Source: Notamacropus eugenii (Eukaryota; Chordata; Mammalia; Diprotodontia; Macropodidae). Taken from it: a stretch of DNA of 64,000 nt. Below, in pieces: positions 42,905 through 53,434 of this stretch. The notes beneath the pieces are model-generated. The model saw only the letters and a program-made list of their open reading frames with translations, did no database searches and was not told where the DNA came from. The stretch covers positions 60,350,385 through 60,414,384 of the forward strand of contig NC_092876.1 in assembly GCF_028372415.1 (NCBI RefSeq), written 5' to 3'. Within the stretch, counting starts at the first letter, position 1, and each line of letters begins with the position of its first letter. The translations under genes were made by a program, and so were the position numbers.

Positions 42905-43620
42905 TTTGAATTGAACTTCACTGAATCCAAGGATGGGAATTCATCTCCCCATTTAGCAAACAGAGAAACTGCTATTCAAGGAGGAAAATTGCCTGACTCA
43001 AAGTCACACAGGACATCTACCATGAATCAGGACTTCCTATTTCCTGACCAGGGGACCCTTCCTTTTTACAGATCTACCACAGTCCTAGAAGGCCCCTGAT
43101 CTCTTTGGGAGGAAACCAGATTTATGTTTATGAAATCCATTTATAACTATAGAAATGCATAGGGGTCTTGGGCTATAACACCAGAAAAAATTTAAATATC
43201 CTAATAATATATATACATATATATTAGGCAGTTTTCCCACCTACTCTCTAGGCAGTACAGTGATTAGAACACAGGCCTTGGAGTTAGGGATAACTAAGTT
43301 CAAATCCAGCCTCCAGACATTTACTAGCTGTGTGATCCTGGGCAAGTCATTTTACATTTTTTCTTTTCTCATCGGTAAAATGAGGATGATAAATAACACC
43401 TTTTACAGGGTGGTTGTGAGGAGCAAATGAGATAGTATTTGGAAAGTGCTTTGCAAATCTTAAAGGTTTGCCATGCTGCTATCACTTGGTACACACCCTA
43501 AATTTTACAGTAGAGGAAACTGAGGCCCAGAGAAAGGAAAATTACTCACTCCATTTCCCTTATGGAGTAAATAGGAGATCCAGGATTCAAACCCAGATCT
43601 TTCCTGACTTCAAACTCAGA
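42905..43620. mobile_element. three MIR elements and an AT hairpin
   Basis: MIR minus 42905-43070, MIR plus 43240-43470, MIR minus 43475-43620. 43200-43228 is an AT-rich near-palindrome with CCTAAT and ATTAGG ends. Confidence 0.75.
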
Positions 43621-43939
43621 GCTTGTTCTGCCTGGTTGCCCCACCCCAAAGAGAGTGTCCTCTGGGCTTCACTGGAAGGTGGGGTACCTACTGCACTATA
43701 CAGAAGGCCTCTGCATTACATGCTGCTGGCATTCCAGAGAGGGAGCAGGAGAGAGAATTGGAGGGGCACGAAGGAGATCTGGGGAGGGACCGTTCCCTGT
43801 CAATTGTCTCTCTCTGAAAACAGGGTCACTGTCATCACTCTGTTGGACCTTGCTAATGGTGCCTGAACTATGAAGGCCAGGTGCCTCCTCTCTTCCTGCC
43901 CTGCCCTAGGCATCCCCCTTCCCCCAGTCTGAGGAAAAG
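43621..43939. other. non-repetitive stretch
   Basis: Nothing recognised. ORFs at 43468-43873 begin in the MIR next to it. Confidence 0.4.
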
Positions 43940-44412
43940 ACAAGGTTGAATCCTGTAGCATCGTTGGGAAAGCAGCCAACTTGGCAGGATACCTGGATTC
44001 AGGTTCTGACTTTGCCACCTGTAGTTTTGTTCCTTCACTTCTCAGGACTATGAGATGTTATGTTGAACTATATTATTTCTAAGGGCTCCCAGCTCTGACA
44101 TTCTGTGCTCTAAGGCCTTTCCTGGCTCTGACATTCTCTGCTCTAAGGCCTCTCCCAGCTTTGACATTCTGTGCTCTAAGGCCTCTCCCACCTTTGACTT
44201 TCTGTGTTCTAAGGCCTCTCCCAGCTTTGACATTCTCTGCTCTAAGGCCTCTCCCACCTCTGACATCCTGTGTTCTAAGACCTCTTCCAGCTCTGACATC
44301 CTATGCTCTAATGGCCTTTCCAACTCTGATGTTCTACCTTCTAAGGGCCCTCCCACCTCTAACATCTTACATTGTAAGGTCTTGCCCAGCTCTGATATTC
44401 TATTTTTTATGG
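43940..44412 (+). repeat. MIR3-like SINE and 33-bp array, about 10 units
   Basis: SINE 43940-44084 ('acctggattcaggttctga') runs into the array. CTCTAAG starts at 44108 and 44141, 33 bases apart. Both strands carry 11-residue periodic ORFs (44048-44419 minus, 44161-44523 plus), which are artefacts. Confidence 0.9.
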
Positions 44413-44995
44413 TTCCCAATTCCCGGAGTTAGTTGGGATTGTCAGGGGAACAGGACTGGGGAAAATTTGGAAAGGAGAGTGCTATGTATCCTGTCCCTGC
44501 CCTCAAGGATGAGGGTTCAGTAGGGTTAGGACAATAAGAGATAGGCTTCTGGAGGAGGGGGTCCTCAGGATGAGCTTTGAATCACAGACAGGATTTAAGT
44601 TCTTTGAAGGAGGGTTGCCAGGTTCAAAAGAGATCAGTAGAACTTTAGAGCAAGTTTGGGGGAGGGGAGGGTCCAGGGGTCTTCCCTTTTGCCTTCCGTT
44701 AATCTTTCCTCCAAAGTTGGCATCATGATCTTCACCAAGGCAGTCAGGTAGGAAGAACCACATGGCTATTGGTACCACTTGAATGAGTTGGAAGTCAAAT
44801 ACAAGCTTTTCAGGGAAATGGAGGACCACCAGACCAATATCTGTCCTGTCAGTGTGCCCTCTAGACCTCTGGACATTGCCATCTGGCCTGCTAGGACATC
44901 TTAAGAATCTCTGGGCCTTGCTAATTTTCCAATGCTTCCTGTACCTATAAGACTTCCAAATCTTTCCATCCTCCATTGTTGTTGTCATATTGTCT
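44413..44995. other. non-repetitive stretch
   Basis: A 172-codon minus-strand ORF (44503-45021) crosses it. It reads through the start of an L2 tail and shows no known motif. Confidence 0.4.
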
Positions 44996-44999
44996 TCTC

Positions 45000-45660
45000 C
45001 ATTGGACTGTGAACTCCTCAAGAGCAGGGACTGTTTTTTTGCCTTTCTTTATATCCCCAGCCCTTTGTACAGTGCCTGGCATCTAGTAAGTGCTTAATAA
45101 ATGCGTTTTTGGCTTGACTTGACTTGATCCTGCAGATGAATTCTTTTATATGAATAGTCTAACCCAATTAGAATATGAGCTCCTGGAGAGAAGGGGCTAT
45201 CTCATTTGTTGTTTTTTTTTTTTTCTATTTGGATCCCAGTGCTTGGCACAGAGTAAGTGTTTAACGAATTTTTTTTCATTCATCACCTCATTTCAGCTTC
45301 ACAGGGGCCCTGTGAAGTAGCTAGTGCTGATGTTATTAGCCCCATTTTACAGATAAAGAAGCTGATGCCCAGAGTCATCAAGTGTCTTTCTCAAAGTCAT
45401 ACATCTGGTAAGTTGCAAAATTGGGACTTGAATCCTCACTTTCAGACCCTCAGTCCAGACCTCTTTTTGCTTTACCACATCTGCCATGATAGTATTTATG
45501 ACTTTGAACTAGAAAATAATTTAGAGACAAACCCCTCATTTCATAAGTAAACTGAAAACCAGAGACACTTGGTGTCTTCCCTAAGGTCATCCAGATGCCA
45601 AAGGGGAGAGATTCCAACTCAGATCTTCTGACTTCTAATCCAACTCTTTTTGTTACGAGA
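45000..45660. mobile_element. two L2 tails and two MIR elements
   Basis: L2 plus 45000-45120 ('gtgcctggcatctagtaagt'), L2 plus 45165-45280, MIR minus 45285-45470, MIR3 minus 45500-45660. Confidence 0.8.
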
Positions 45661-45764
45661 TCACATTTCCTGCCTGCCTGGAAGAGGGCTTGAAGGATGA
45701 TAGACAAGGAACCGTTGATGGTGATGATCATGGCTAATAATAAGACTGAAGCATGACCCAGAAA

Positions 45765-45960
45765 ACATCGAGAGAGAAGGAAAGTACCAAGGACTAGGCT
45801 GAAGGAAACAGAGGCAACAGAATAATGATGAGAAGTAAAATGGAGAAGCCAGGAAGAGGCTGCACCTGAAAGGATGAAAGAGACCAGGGAGGAGAGAGAG
45901 AAGAAACAGAGGAGAGATTTAGAAAAGAAAAAGAAAAACAGGCAGAGTGGCAGAAGGTGA
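45765..45960. repeat. GA-rich tract
   Basis: Imperfect purine-rich run (gagagagaag, gaaaaagaaaaa). Confidence 0.75.
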
Positions 45961-46031
45961 TCCTATACAGAGAACCAAGAAGTAGAAGGCACCTATGCAC
46001 ACAGAAAGGGAGAACAGAGAATTTCAGAGTG

Positions 46032-46320
46032 AGCCTTTGAACACAGAATGTCAGGGCTGGAAGGAGCATAAGAACATAGAACTTTAGAGCTGGGAGGAAC
46101 CTTAGAACATAGAATGTCAGAGCTGGGAGGGGTCTTAGAATATAGAAAGTCACAGCTGGGAAAGATCTTAAGAAATCATTTGGTCCAATCCCCTCATTTT
46201 GCAAAGGTAGAAACTGAGGCCCAGAAAAAGAACTTGCCCAGCATCACACAGGTGGGGCAAATAGCAGAACAGGTCCCCTAAGTCCAGATTCAGGGATATT
46301 CCCACTACATCATACCATCT
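46032..46320 (-). repeat. 33-bp array (about 4 units) on a reversed MIR3
   Basis: Array 46032-46175 ('ccttagaacatagaatgtca'), continuing straight into the SINE's 3' end and core at 46176-46320 ('cctcattttgcaaaggtaga', 'cagcatcacacaggt'). Array and SINE share direction. Confidence 0.85.
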
Positions 46321-46369
46321 CTGTTAGTAACTATCTCTATGACTCTACACTTGTTCCCAGGAGCTGGTG

Positions 46370-46560
46370 GAGCGCTGTAGTGAAAAACTGTAAAGGAGTG
46401 AAGATTGGGAATTAAGTAAAAAAATCTGATTTCAAATCCTGGCTCTGACACTTCCTATTGGCATGACTTTTGACTTGTCCCTTCATGTCTCGGGTCATCA
46501 GTTCCTCATCTGTAAAATGGACAGAATAATGATTGTGGTGCCTGCCTCCCCAGGGCAGGT
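46370..46560 (+). mobile_element. MIR element
   Basis: 'atttcaaatcctggctctga' and 'gttcctcatctgtaaaatgg'. Confidence 0.8.
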
Positions 46561-46689
46561 TGGGGGAAGAGTAAACATCTAGTCACCATAGAACTGGAAG
46601 CTGTTCTTGGGCATCCCAAGGTAAACAGGAACATTGGAGTGCTTTTGGCCACTCCCAGAAGCCACCAGCATCCAAACATTCCTTCTAAT

Positions 46690-46945
46690 TCTGCCGCTCT
46701 CTGTTCTAAAGTCCCTTCCAGCTCTCCCATTCTTTGTTCTAAAGCCCCTTCTAATACTTATCTCCTGTACTCTAAAGTCCTCAGATCTAATATTCTACGT
46801 TCTAAGGTTCTGTGTTCTAAGTACCCTTCTAACTACAATGTTCTGTGTTCTAAGATACCTCAGAGCTCTGACATGCTATGCTCCAAAGATCTATTCATCC
46901 ATTCATTCTATGTCCAAAGGGCCCTCCCAGCTCTGACATTATAGG
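46690..46945 (+). repeat. 33-bp SINE-tail minisatellite, about 8 units
   Basis: Units such as 'ctctgttctaaagtcccttc' and 'aaagggccctcccagctctg'. It gives two overlapping false ORFs of about 100 codons. Confidence 0.85.
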
Positions 46946-47300
46946 ATTCCTTACTCTCTGCCTATTGGCCTTGGTTAGATTTGGTCCTCTCTCTCAACAT
47001 GGTTTGAGGTTTCATGGAGGAGGCCACATTGGAACATTAGCATAGGGACCCCTGGGCCTTGCTATTAGCCTTGCTGCTGCTGCATTGTCAGGACCACTAA
47101 GGACCATTCCATCAGCCCTGTTAGAGCGTGAGTTCCTTGCTCAGGAATTGGGACTGGCTCACTTCTCTGTTCTTGTCCCCACTGCTTGACATGTCACTTG
47201 GCACATGATAAGTACTTAATAGATCCATTATCATTCATTCATTCAGCCAGTCAGTCAGTCAGCAACCACTCTCAATGTGCCAGACCATTCCATCAAGCAC
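46946..47300. mobile_element. L2 tails in opposite directions and flanking sequence
   Basis: 47125-47245 plus ('gagcgtgagttccttgctca', 'acttggcacatgataagtac'), 47250-47300 minus. 46946-47120 is unassigned but shares the phrase 'gggccttgctattagccttg' loosely with 44915. Confidence 0.5.
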
Positions 47301-47403
47301 CTGTTTGGGAGCCAGAGGTGGCTGCAGACAGGCCAGTGGGTCTCGGATTCACACAGCCCCAACGTCCAAAACATCACCAGAAACATCTGTCCTGCCTGCC
47401 TGA

Positions 47404-47664
47404 ATTTGGATCTCTCCCTTGCTTCTCTCCTTGATGTTGAGTTTTTTAGCCAAACCCAGCATCCGCATCGGACCTGAACTTTTCCGTTACCACAGCAACC
47501 CCGAGGAGGGGGTGGGTGTGTATGCAGCAGCAGTCCCACCCCTGGCCTACTTTTCCTGGAGGCCCCAGCTTGGAGGTGGGCAGTCATACCTTCCCCCAAG
47601 TGCCTACTCCCAGGAAGAGAACTGGGTTCCCCTTCCTGACCCTCCCAGGCCACCCACCTCATAG
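47404..47664 (+). CDS. candidate coding exon, unknown protein C-terminus
   Basis: An open frame of 86 codons ends in TAG at 47664 in non-repetitive DNA. It includes 'SIRIGPELFRYHSNPEEG' and ends 'ENWVPLPDPPRPPTS'. About 60% of third codon positions from 47455 on are G or C (44 of 70 by hand), above the window's base level, and CpGs are kept at 47464-47505. A pyrimidine-rich run ending TTTTTTAG at 47449 could be its splice acceptor, and an internal GGTGGGTG (from 47511) could be a weak donor. A start at 47434 (ATG) is the alternative. I recognise no family. It may be a real terminal exon or a chance ORF. Confidence 0.35.
   Translation: MWISPLLLSLMLSFLAKPSIRIGPELFRYHSNPEEGVGVYAAAVPPLAYFSWRPQLGGGQSYLPPSAYSQEENWVPLPDPPRPPTS
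47486..47499 (+). promoter_or_regulatory. perfect RFX X-box (GTTACCACAGCAAC)
   Basis: Fits GTNRCC, two bases, RGYAAC. It lies inside the candidate coding ORF, so the match may simply reflect codons. Confidence 0.4.
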
Positions 47665-47965
47665 AGAGGGATCAGGTGACCCCCAGGGAGGCTGACCACA
47701 GACTTTGCCTCCTTCCCTGCATCCTCCCTCCCCCAGGCCTTCCAGGGCCCTATCACTTCTGGATTCTCCAGCTCTGGGCCTGGCCACTGGCAGAATTTCC
47801 TCCTTAAGTTTCAAAGTGTGTTATATAAGAGGAATCAATTTGAAAGGGTCCCTTCAGCAGCCAAACCCTCCCTTCAAGAGGGATTTCTAACCACCCAGCC
47901 TTAGTCTTTTTGGCAAGAGGGCTATTTTAGCCTGAATCAGGGGTACCAAACATCCCTGTGCTCCA
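47665..47965. other. non-repetitive stretch
   Basis: Nothing recognised, and no poly(A) signal AATAAA follows the candidate ORF closely. Confidence 0.4.
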
Positions 47966-47969
47966 TCAT

Positions 47970-48145
47970 GCTCATAATGTACTGAATCTGGAAGAAGAAG
48001 ACCTTGGTCAGAACCCTGGCCTGGCACTTGCTACCTGCATGTTCCCTGAGCAAGTCCGTTCACCAACACAGACCTCAGTTTGCTCATCTGTAAAACAAAG
48101 GGGTTGGATGTGATGACCTCCTGCTTTGGGTCCTATGATCTTCTG
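47970..48145 (+). mobile_element. MIR3-like SINE
   Basis: 'tcagtttgctcatctgtaaa' and 'ttggatgtgatgacctcctg'. Confidence 0.8.
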
Positions 48146-48167
48146 GTCCATATGCTAAACTAGACCA

Positions 48168-48193
48168 TACACACACACACACTCTCTCTCTCC
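48168..48193. repeat. short (CA)n(CT)n microsatellite
   Basis: 'acacacacacac' followed by 'tctctctctc'. Confidence 0.9.
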
Positions 48194-48204
48194 ATTCATC
48201 AAGT

Positions 48205-48520
48205 TCTGGGCAGCTAGATGGCTCAGTGGGTAAGACCACTGAAGTGAGAGTGAGAAAGACCTGTGTTCAAATCTCAACTGGCTGTATGACCTTGGCAAGT
48301 GAGTTAACCTCTGCCTGCGTCAGTTACATCACCAGTAAAATGAGGATACCTCATAGGCTTGTTGCAAGAAGCAAATGGGATGATATTTATATAATGTGCT
48401 GCCAAACTGAAAGTGCTCTGTAAATGAAACAGCTATTGTTATTGGTTGCTATTGATAACCATTAGGTTGTAAACTTCATCAGGTAAGGACTGTCCTTTGT
48501 CCATTTTTGTATCCCCAGGG
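48205..48520 (+). mobile_element. MIR-type SINE and L2 tail
   Basis: 48205-48445: 'gggcagctagatggctcagt', 'gacctgtgttcaaatctcaa'. 48455-48520: 'ggttgtaaacttcatcaggt'. Confidence 0.8.
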
Positions 48521-48521
48521 T

Positions 48522-49005
48522 TTTTGTTTCAATGAATCTGACACTCTGTGACCCCACCGCAGGTTTTCTTGGCCAAGATACTGGAGTGGTTTGTCATTTC
48601 CTTCTTCAGTTCATTTTACATATGAGGAAACTGAGGCAAACAAGGTGAAGTGACTTGCTCAGGGTCACACAAACTGGTGTCTGAGGATGGATTTGAGCTC
48701 AGGTCCTCCTAATTCCAGGTCCAGTGCTCTATCCACTATGCCACCCTGTTGCCCCTAAAGTTTTTTATTGGATTTTTGTTGTGTGGTCTTTTCCGTCATG
48801 TCTGACTCTTGGTGATCCCATCTGGGGTTTTCTTGGCAAAGATCCTGGAGTGGCTTGTCATTTTCTTCTCTAGTTCATGTTATAGATAAGGAAATGGAGG
48901 CAAACAGGGTAAAGTGACTCTACCAGGATCACCCAAGCTAGCAAACATCTGAGGCCAGATTTGAGCTCATCTTCCTGACTTCAGAGAAAGCAGAGCTCTA
49001 TCCAG
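48522..49005 (-). mobile_element. two marsupial SINEs in tandem, both reversed
   Basis: 48522-48755 and 48765-49005 each show 'ttttcttggc', 'actggagtgg'/'cctggagtgg' and 'ggaaactgaggcaaa'-type phrases. Two separate insertions side by side in the same direction, or a local duplication. Confidence 0.85.
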
Positions 49006-49436
49006 TGATTGATTATTTATTGGTGGTGATGTTCACATCTTCCAGGACATTGCCCTTGCTCTCCCTGAGACTAGTCTGCAAAAGAAGCAAGTCAAAGGAC
49101 AGAGGAGGAAAGATGAAAGGAGAATGGGAAAAAGCCAAACACAAAGATCTTCCCTTGACCCTGTTAGAAATCTCACTACCTCTCAACAACATCTGAGGAC
49201 AGGACGGCAGAAAGGGGCAAGGCTCTTCTTTGCCCCAGACCCTTATCCCAGGAATTGAAAGTGAGAGTTACCATGACTTTAGGTGCCATTGGGAAATAGA
49301 TCAAGGAGGTCATCAGTCAGGTCATAAAGCAGAATGTCAGATGACTCACATCTCTTCCACTGATTCTCTGCCAAGAAAGAGTCAACAGGGGGACGGCCCC
49401 ACTCACCAGAGTCATCTCTGAGAGGAGTCTTCATGT
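49006..49436. other. non-repetitive stretch
   Basis: Two 63-codon plus-strand ORFs (49005-49196, 49230-49421), no known motif. Confidence 0.4.
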
Positions 49437-49925
49437 CCATAAGGCAGCTGGTGAAGCAGTGGATAGAGTGCTGGGCCTTGAGTCAGGGAGACCTGAGTTC
49501 CAATCCTGCCTCAGATACTCAACTAGCTCAATGACCCTGGGCAAGTCACTTAACTTCTGTCTGCCTTAGTTTCCTCAGTTGTAAAATGAGAATAATTGCA
49601 CCTATATTATAGTTATTGTGAGGGTCAAATGAGGTATTTGTTTAAAAAAAACACTTAGCACAGTGCCTAGCACATAGTAGCACATTTCTTCCTTCTTGTC
49701 TTCTCATGTTCAGTACTAGTAGGGAAGCTGGACAGTGATTGATGGGCTATCATGGCTACAAAGAGGCAGCATGTTGTACAAGACCTGGACTTTAGCCTCA
49801 GCTCCATCACGGGTACAAAGGTACTATTGTGTGCCCTTGGACAAGTCACTCCCTCTCTCTTGGCCTCAGTTTCCCCAAATTTAAAATAAGATGGTTGAGC
49901 TAAACAATTTCTCTCCATGCATATG
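49437..49925 (+). mobile_element. MIR-type and MIR3-like SINEs
   Basis: 49437-49685 near full length ('gaagcagtggatagagtgct', 'gcacagtgcctagcacatag'). 49765-49925 MIR3, whose tail starts the array at 49926. Confidence 0.85.
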
Positions 49926-50200
49926 CATTTTGTGTTCTAAGCTTTCTCCCCATTCCAACATCCTGTGTTCTAAGGGCTGTTGTTCTTCTTAGATTCTTAG
50001 CTCCTTAAAGGCAGGAACTGTCTTCTGCTTCCTTTTGGCACCCTGGTGTTTACCACAGAGCCTGGCACAAAGTGGGCACTTAATAAATGTTGACTGATTG
50101 ACTTTGCATTCAATATTATTTAATGTTAAGATATTTTTTTCAGCTCAGACATTTTGTGTTCTAGGGGCCCTACCACCTCTGGCATTCTAGGTTCTAATAG
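49926..50200 (+). repeat. 33-bp array split by an L2 tail
   Basis: Array units lie at 49926-49985 and 50140-50200 ('ctcagacattttgtgttcta'). Between them 49990-50105 is an L2 3' end ('agctccttaaaggcaggaac', 'gggcacttaataaatgttga'). Confidence 0.75.
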
Positions 50201-50514
50201 AATAGTTTTTGAAGTCTCTCTCATCCCTTACTATGCTCTGTCAGCTGTCTTCAGCAACTTCAGGGTCAGGGAGACTGTGGAGGAGGCCAAAGTGGGTAGG
50301 ACCAGAGGGCAGCCTGGACATTGGCTTTGGCACAGTCCACCCTCTCTGGCTCTGGGAATTTCCTTCAATGGCAGATGGATAGGCAGAAGTCTTTGGGGGT
50401 GTTTGTTGGTCTTGTGAAATGTGATTTTCAAAAATAGGACGCTTTAGAGGGAAGGGCATTCATGGGAGCTTTCTTGCAGGCAAGAGAATTTTCATGTGTC
50501 CTGGCCCCAATGCC
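50201..50514. other. non-repetitive stretch
   Basis: Nothing recognised. ORFs on both strands mirror each other. Confidence 0.4.
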
Positions 50515-50890
50515 TTAGTGTGCATGTGTGTACTTGTGTGTATTTGCATGTACGTATTTGATCCTATGTGTGTGCAACCTATACTCTGCATTGGTGTGCT
50601 TGTGCATGATGAGACATGTACGTGCTTCTGAATATGCATGTATGAATAGTTGTATGGATGAGATGTTTACATACCTGTCCCCGAGTGCACACTCATGTAT
50701 AGGCACACACATGTGCGCCAGCCCATGAACACTACCTGGAGTGTGCCCATCAGCACACTTGGGGTGTAGGGCTACGCACGCACCCGTGGGTGAATGCCCA
50801 TATAGGTCCACATATGTGCATGTTGGTCTGTGTCTTGCCATGTAAGCCTGATTCCTGCTGTGCACTTGCTTGTACATTTGGTGTTGCGTG
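50515..50890. repeat. degenerate TG/CA-rich tract
   Basis: Long alternation of purine and pyrimidine ('gtgcatgtgtgtacttgtgt', 'acatgtgcgcc'). It gives His/Thr/Cys-rich ORFs on both strands that are not genes. Confidence 0.75.
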
Positions 50891-51349
50891 GGACTAGCTG
50901 AGTTTCTCTCTGTGAGCAAGGATTAAGTAATTAAACCCCAGCTCCAGCTCAGAAAAGATCAATCGGCAGGAAAAGAAAGTGATTAAGCTCCACTCCCATC
51001 CCCCCTCCCCTCCCCCCCCACACCCCCTGGAGAACTTTGGGGCCCGGATCAAGGAAGAGAAATTGCCTTTGAGAAGAAGCCTCAGGAGCAGGAGTTGGGC
51101 TGCTGAAGGAGGGAGGAGGGTGAAGGAAGGAGGAGGGAGACTCAGTCCAGCAATGGCTTTTCTGACTCTTGCCATCTCCGTCAAGAAAACAAACCCAGTT
51201 CACCGGTCTTGGGTATAGGGCTGTCCTCGGCACACCATTCTCAAACTAAATTCCAGGGGAAAGAAACTCATGCTTGTCTTTATGCCACCTTTGGTTTTTC
51301 CTGGGAAAGAAAGGGTAAATCAGAGGAAAATGGTTGGTGAAAATATATT
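50891..51349. other. non-repetitive stretch with homeodomain-like and G4 motifs
   Basis: 'ggattaagtaattaaa' at 50920-50935 joins an OTX-like GGATTA and a TAATTA core. 51000-51027 has C runs of 6, 4, 8 and 5, a G-quadruplex on the minus strand. Possible regulatory element. No gene is recognised. Confidence 0.35.
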
Positions 51350-51530
51350 GGAGTGGGAATTAGGAGTCCTGGGTTCGAGTCTCAATGGTGCCACCTGCTA
51401 CCTGTATGTCTAGGCAAACTCATTTCCTCACCCCCAGGTCCCAGTACCTCAAGCTATAAAATGAAAGGGTTGAAAAGAGATGATCCATAAAGACCCCTCC
51501 CAGCCCTGACCTTCTGTGTTCTAAGATCCT
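51350..51530 (+). mobile_element. MIR3-like SINE with one tail unit
   Basis: 'cctgggttcgagtctcaatg' and 'gatgatccataaagacccct', then a single unit of the 33-bp repeat ('cccagccctgaccttctgtg'). Confidence 0.85.
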
Positions 51531-51539
51531 AGAAGGGAC

Positions 51540-52830
51540 CAATCCATCCCACAAGCATTGATCAAACCTGTCATGCCAGGTGCTTTACTAGGTACTGAGC
51601 AGCAAAGACAAAAACATAATCCCTGCCTTCCAGAAGCTTTCATTCTGTAGGAGGAGATAAAATGTACAGATCTAAACGCATGCCAGATAAACACAAAATA
51701 AGGACATAAATGAAAGGTATGGGGGGGAGACTTAGCCACTGGGGAGATCAGGGAAAGTCTCATGCAGAAGAGAGAAACTGGGATTGAATCCCAGAGGTGA
51801 TGAAAAGCTGCTCTGGTTTATTGAGTAAGGGAGTGACACAGTCAGCCTGTGCTTTGGGATAAATCACTTCGGCAGCTGTGTGGAGGAGGGGTGGGAGGGG
51901 GGAGAGACTGAAGTCAGGAAGACCAATTAGGAAGCTACTGCAATCAGGACAGAAAGGATCATTTAAGGAGGGGGAGGGAGCGCTAAGCAGGAAGGGGTTC
52001 AGGAATGGTTTCCTAGAGGAGAAATTGGCACATTATCTGAGCCTTGAAGAAAGCCAGGTTTTTAATGAGCCTGAGTTCAAGAAGAGGTGCACTCTCCACA
52101 TGGGGGACAGCCTATGCAAACGGCGGGGAGGTAGAGTGTCAGGATGGGTGGGAAAGTCACACTGGGACTGGAGTTAGGAAGGCCTGCGTTCAAATCCAGT
52201 CTCAGACAACCCACTAATTGTGTGACCCTGGGCAAGTTATTTTACCTCTGTGTGCCTCAGTTTCCTCAGCAGAAAAATGGAGATGATAGCACCTATTTCT
52301 CAAAATTGTTGTGAGAATCAAGTAAGATCAAATGAGATATCTGGAAAGCGCTTAGTACCATGCTGTTATTAAGGCATTTTTCAGTTATGTACAACATAAC
52401 TGACCCCATTTTGTGTTTTCTTGGCAAAGATGTGGGAGTAGTTGGACATTTCCTTCTCTGGTTCATTTTACAGAGGAGGAAACTGAGGTAAACAGGGTTA
52501 AGTGACTTGCCCAAGTCACACAGCCAGTAAATGAATTCTGGAAGATGAATCTTCCTGATTCTAAGCCCAGCACTCTATCCACTTTGGCCCCTGGCTGTCC
52601 CTTTAGTACCAGCCTCGCACAAAGTACGTGCTTAATAAATGCTTGCTCTCTTGGGGTAATGGCAAGTAGGCTAGTCTGGCTAGCATGTAGAATGTTTGAA
52701 TAAGAGTGATTTGCATGAAGCCTGGAAAGGTAGCCTGAACCAGACTGTAAAGAGACGTCAAATATCAAGCCAAGGAGGTTGCATTTTATCCTGAAAGGCA
52801 ATAGTGAGCCACTGAGAATTCCTATGCAGG
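51540..52830 (-). mobile_element. two L2 pieces with MIR and SINE insertions
   Basis: L2 51540-51955 ('gtcatgccaggtgctttact', then 'gagtgacacagtcagcctgt') and a second L2 (51985-52145 and 52625-52830, 'tgcattttatcctgaaaggc'). The second is split by a MIR (plus, 52155-52375) and a tRNA-headed SINE (minus, 52378-52605). Confidence 0.8.
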
Positions 52831-52831
52831 G

Positions 52832-52990
52832 CAATTACCTTGGACCTCAGCAGTCATCATACAGCCCTTCATTTTACAGGTGAGCAAACTGAGGCAGGCC
52901 CAAAAGGCTGACCATGACTGCTGAACGTTGTACAGGCAGTCGGAAGTAGAGCAGGAATCTGAGACCACAGTCCCTGATTACATCCCCCTG
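52832..52990 (-). mobile_element. MIR3-like SINE
   Basis: 'ttcattttacaggtgagcaa' and 'ggaatctgagaccacagtcc' in reversed order. Confidence 0.75.
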
Positions 52991-53030
52991 TAGTTTCCAC
53001 TACCTAGTACATTAGCTTTTTTTTTCCCAG

Positions 53031-53240
53031 ATAAAGGGAGGGAGGAACTCAAGAAACACAAATATTTCCAAGGTGGGAGCAGAAGAAGATATGGTGAAGG
53101 AGAACTCTGTGATAAGAGTAAGGAAAACGAACTCCAACATCATGGAACAAAACTCATTGGGAGCCCAAAGTCCGAGGAAGAAAGCAGAGTTCACTCCTCC
53201 TTGGTCCCCTAAACCACTTGAGAGCAGAAACCTGCTTTAG
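53031..53240 (+). CDS. candidate terminal exon, unknown protein
   Basis: A T-rich run ending TTTTTCCCAG (to 53030) looks like a strong splice acceptor. From 53031 one frame is open for 69 codons to TAG at 53238-53240. It includes 'MVKENSVIRVRKTNSNIMEQ' and 'SPRKKAEFTPPWSPK', rich in charged and polar residues. A second frame is open for 60 codons. About 150-170 bp on come A-rich poly(A)-signal-like 'aaaataaaaataaaaatgcc' and then an A run (53404-53414). Either this is a true last exon with its 3'UTR, or the end of a retrocopied transcript. I recognise no family. Confidence 0.35.
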   Translation: MKGGRNSRNTNISKVGAEEDMVKENSVIRVRKTNSNIMEQNSLGAQSPRKKAEFTPPWSPKPLESRNLL

Positions 53241-53415
53241 AAAATAATCCTTTTCTATTAAACAGTGTGACATGAAAACTCATGGTTTTATGTTGAATCC
53301 TCTTTTATGTTGTGCCGTGTACACAGAAATGTTCTTTTTTTGATCTTTTTGTATTCAAGTTCAAAATGAACAAAAATTTAAAATAAAAATAAAAATGCCT
53401 AAACAAAAAAAAAAG
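53241..53415 (+). other. AT-rich 3'UTR-like sequence with poly(A)
   Basis: AT-rich, with overlapping AATAAA-like signals at 53383-53396 and a genomic A run at the end. The A run favours a retrotransposed transcript over a resident exon. Confidence 0.45.
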
Positions 53416-53434
53416 GAAGAAGATATTGCTTTTC

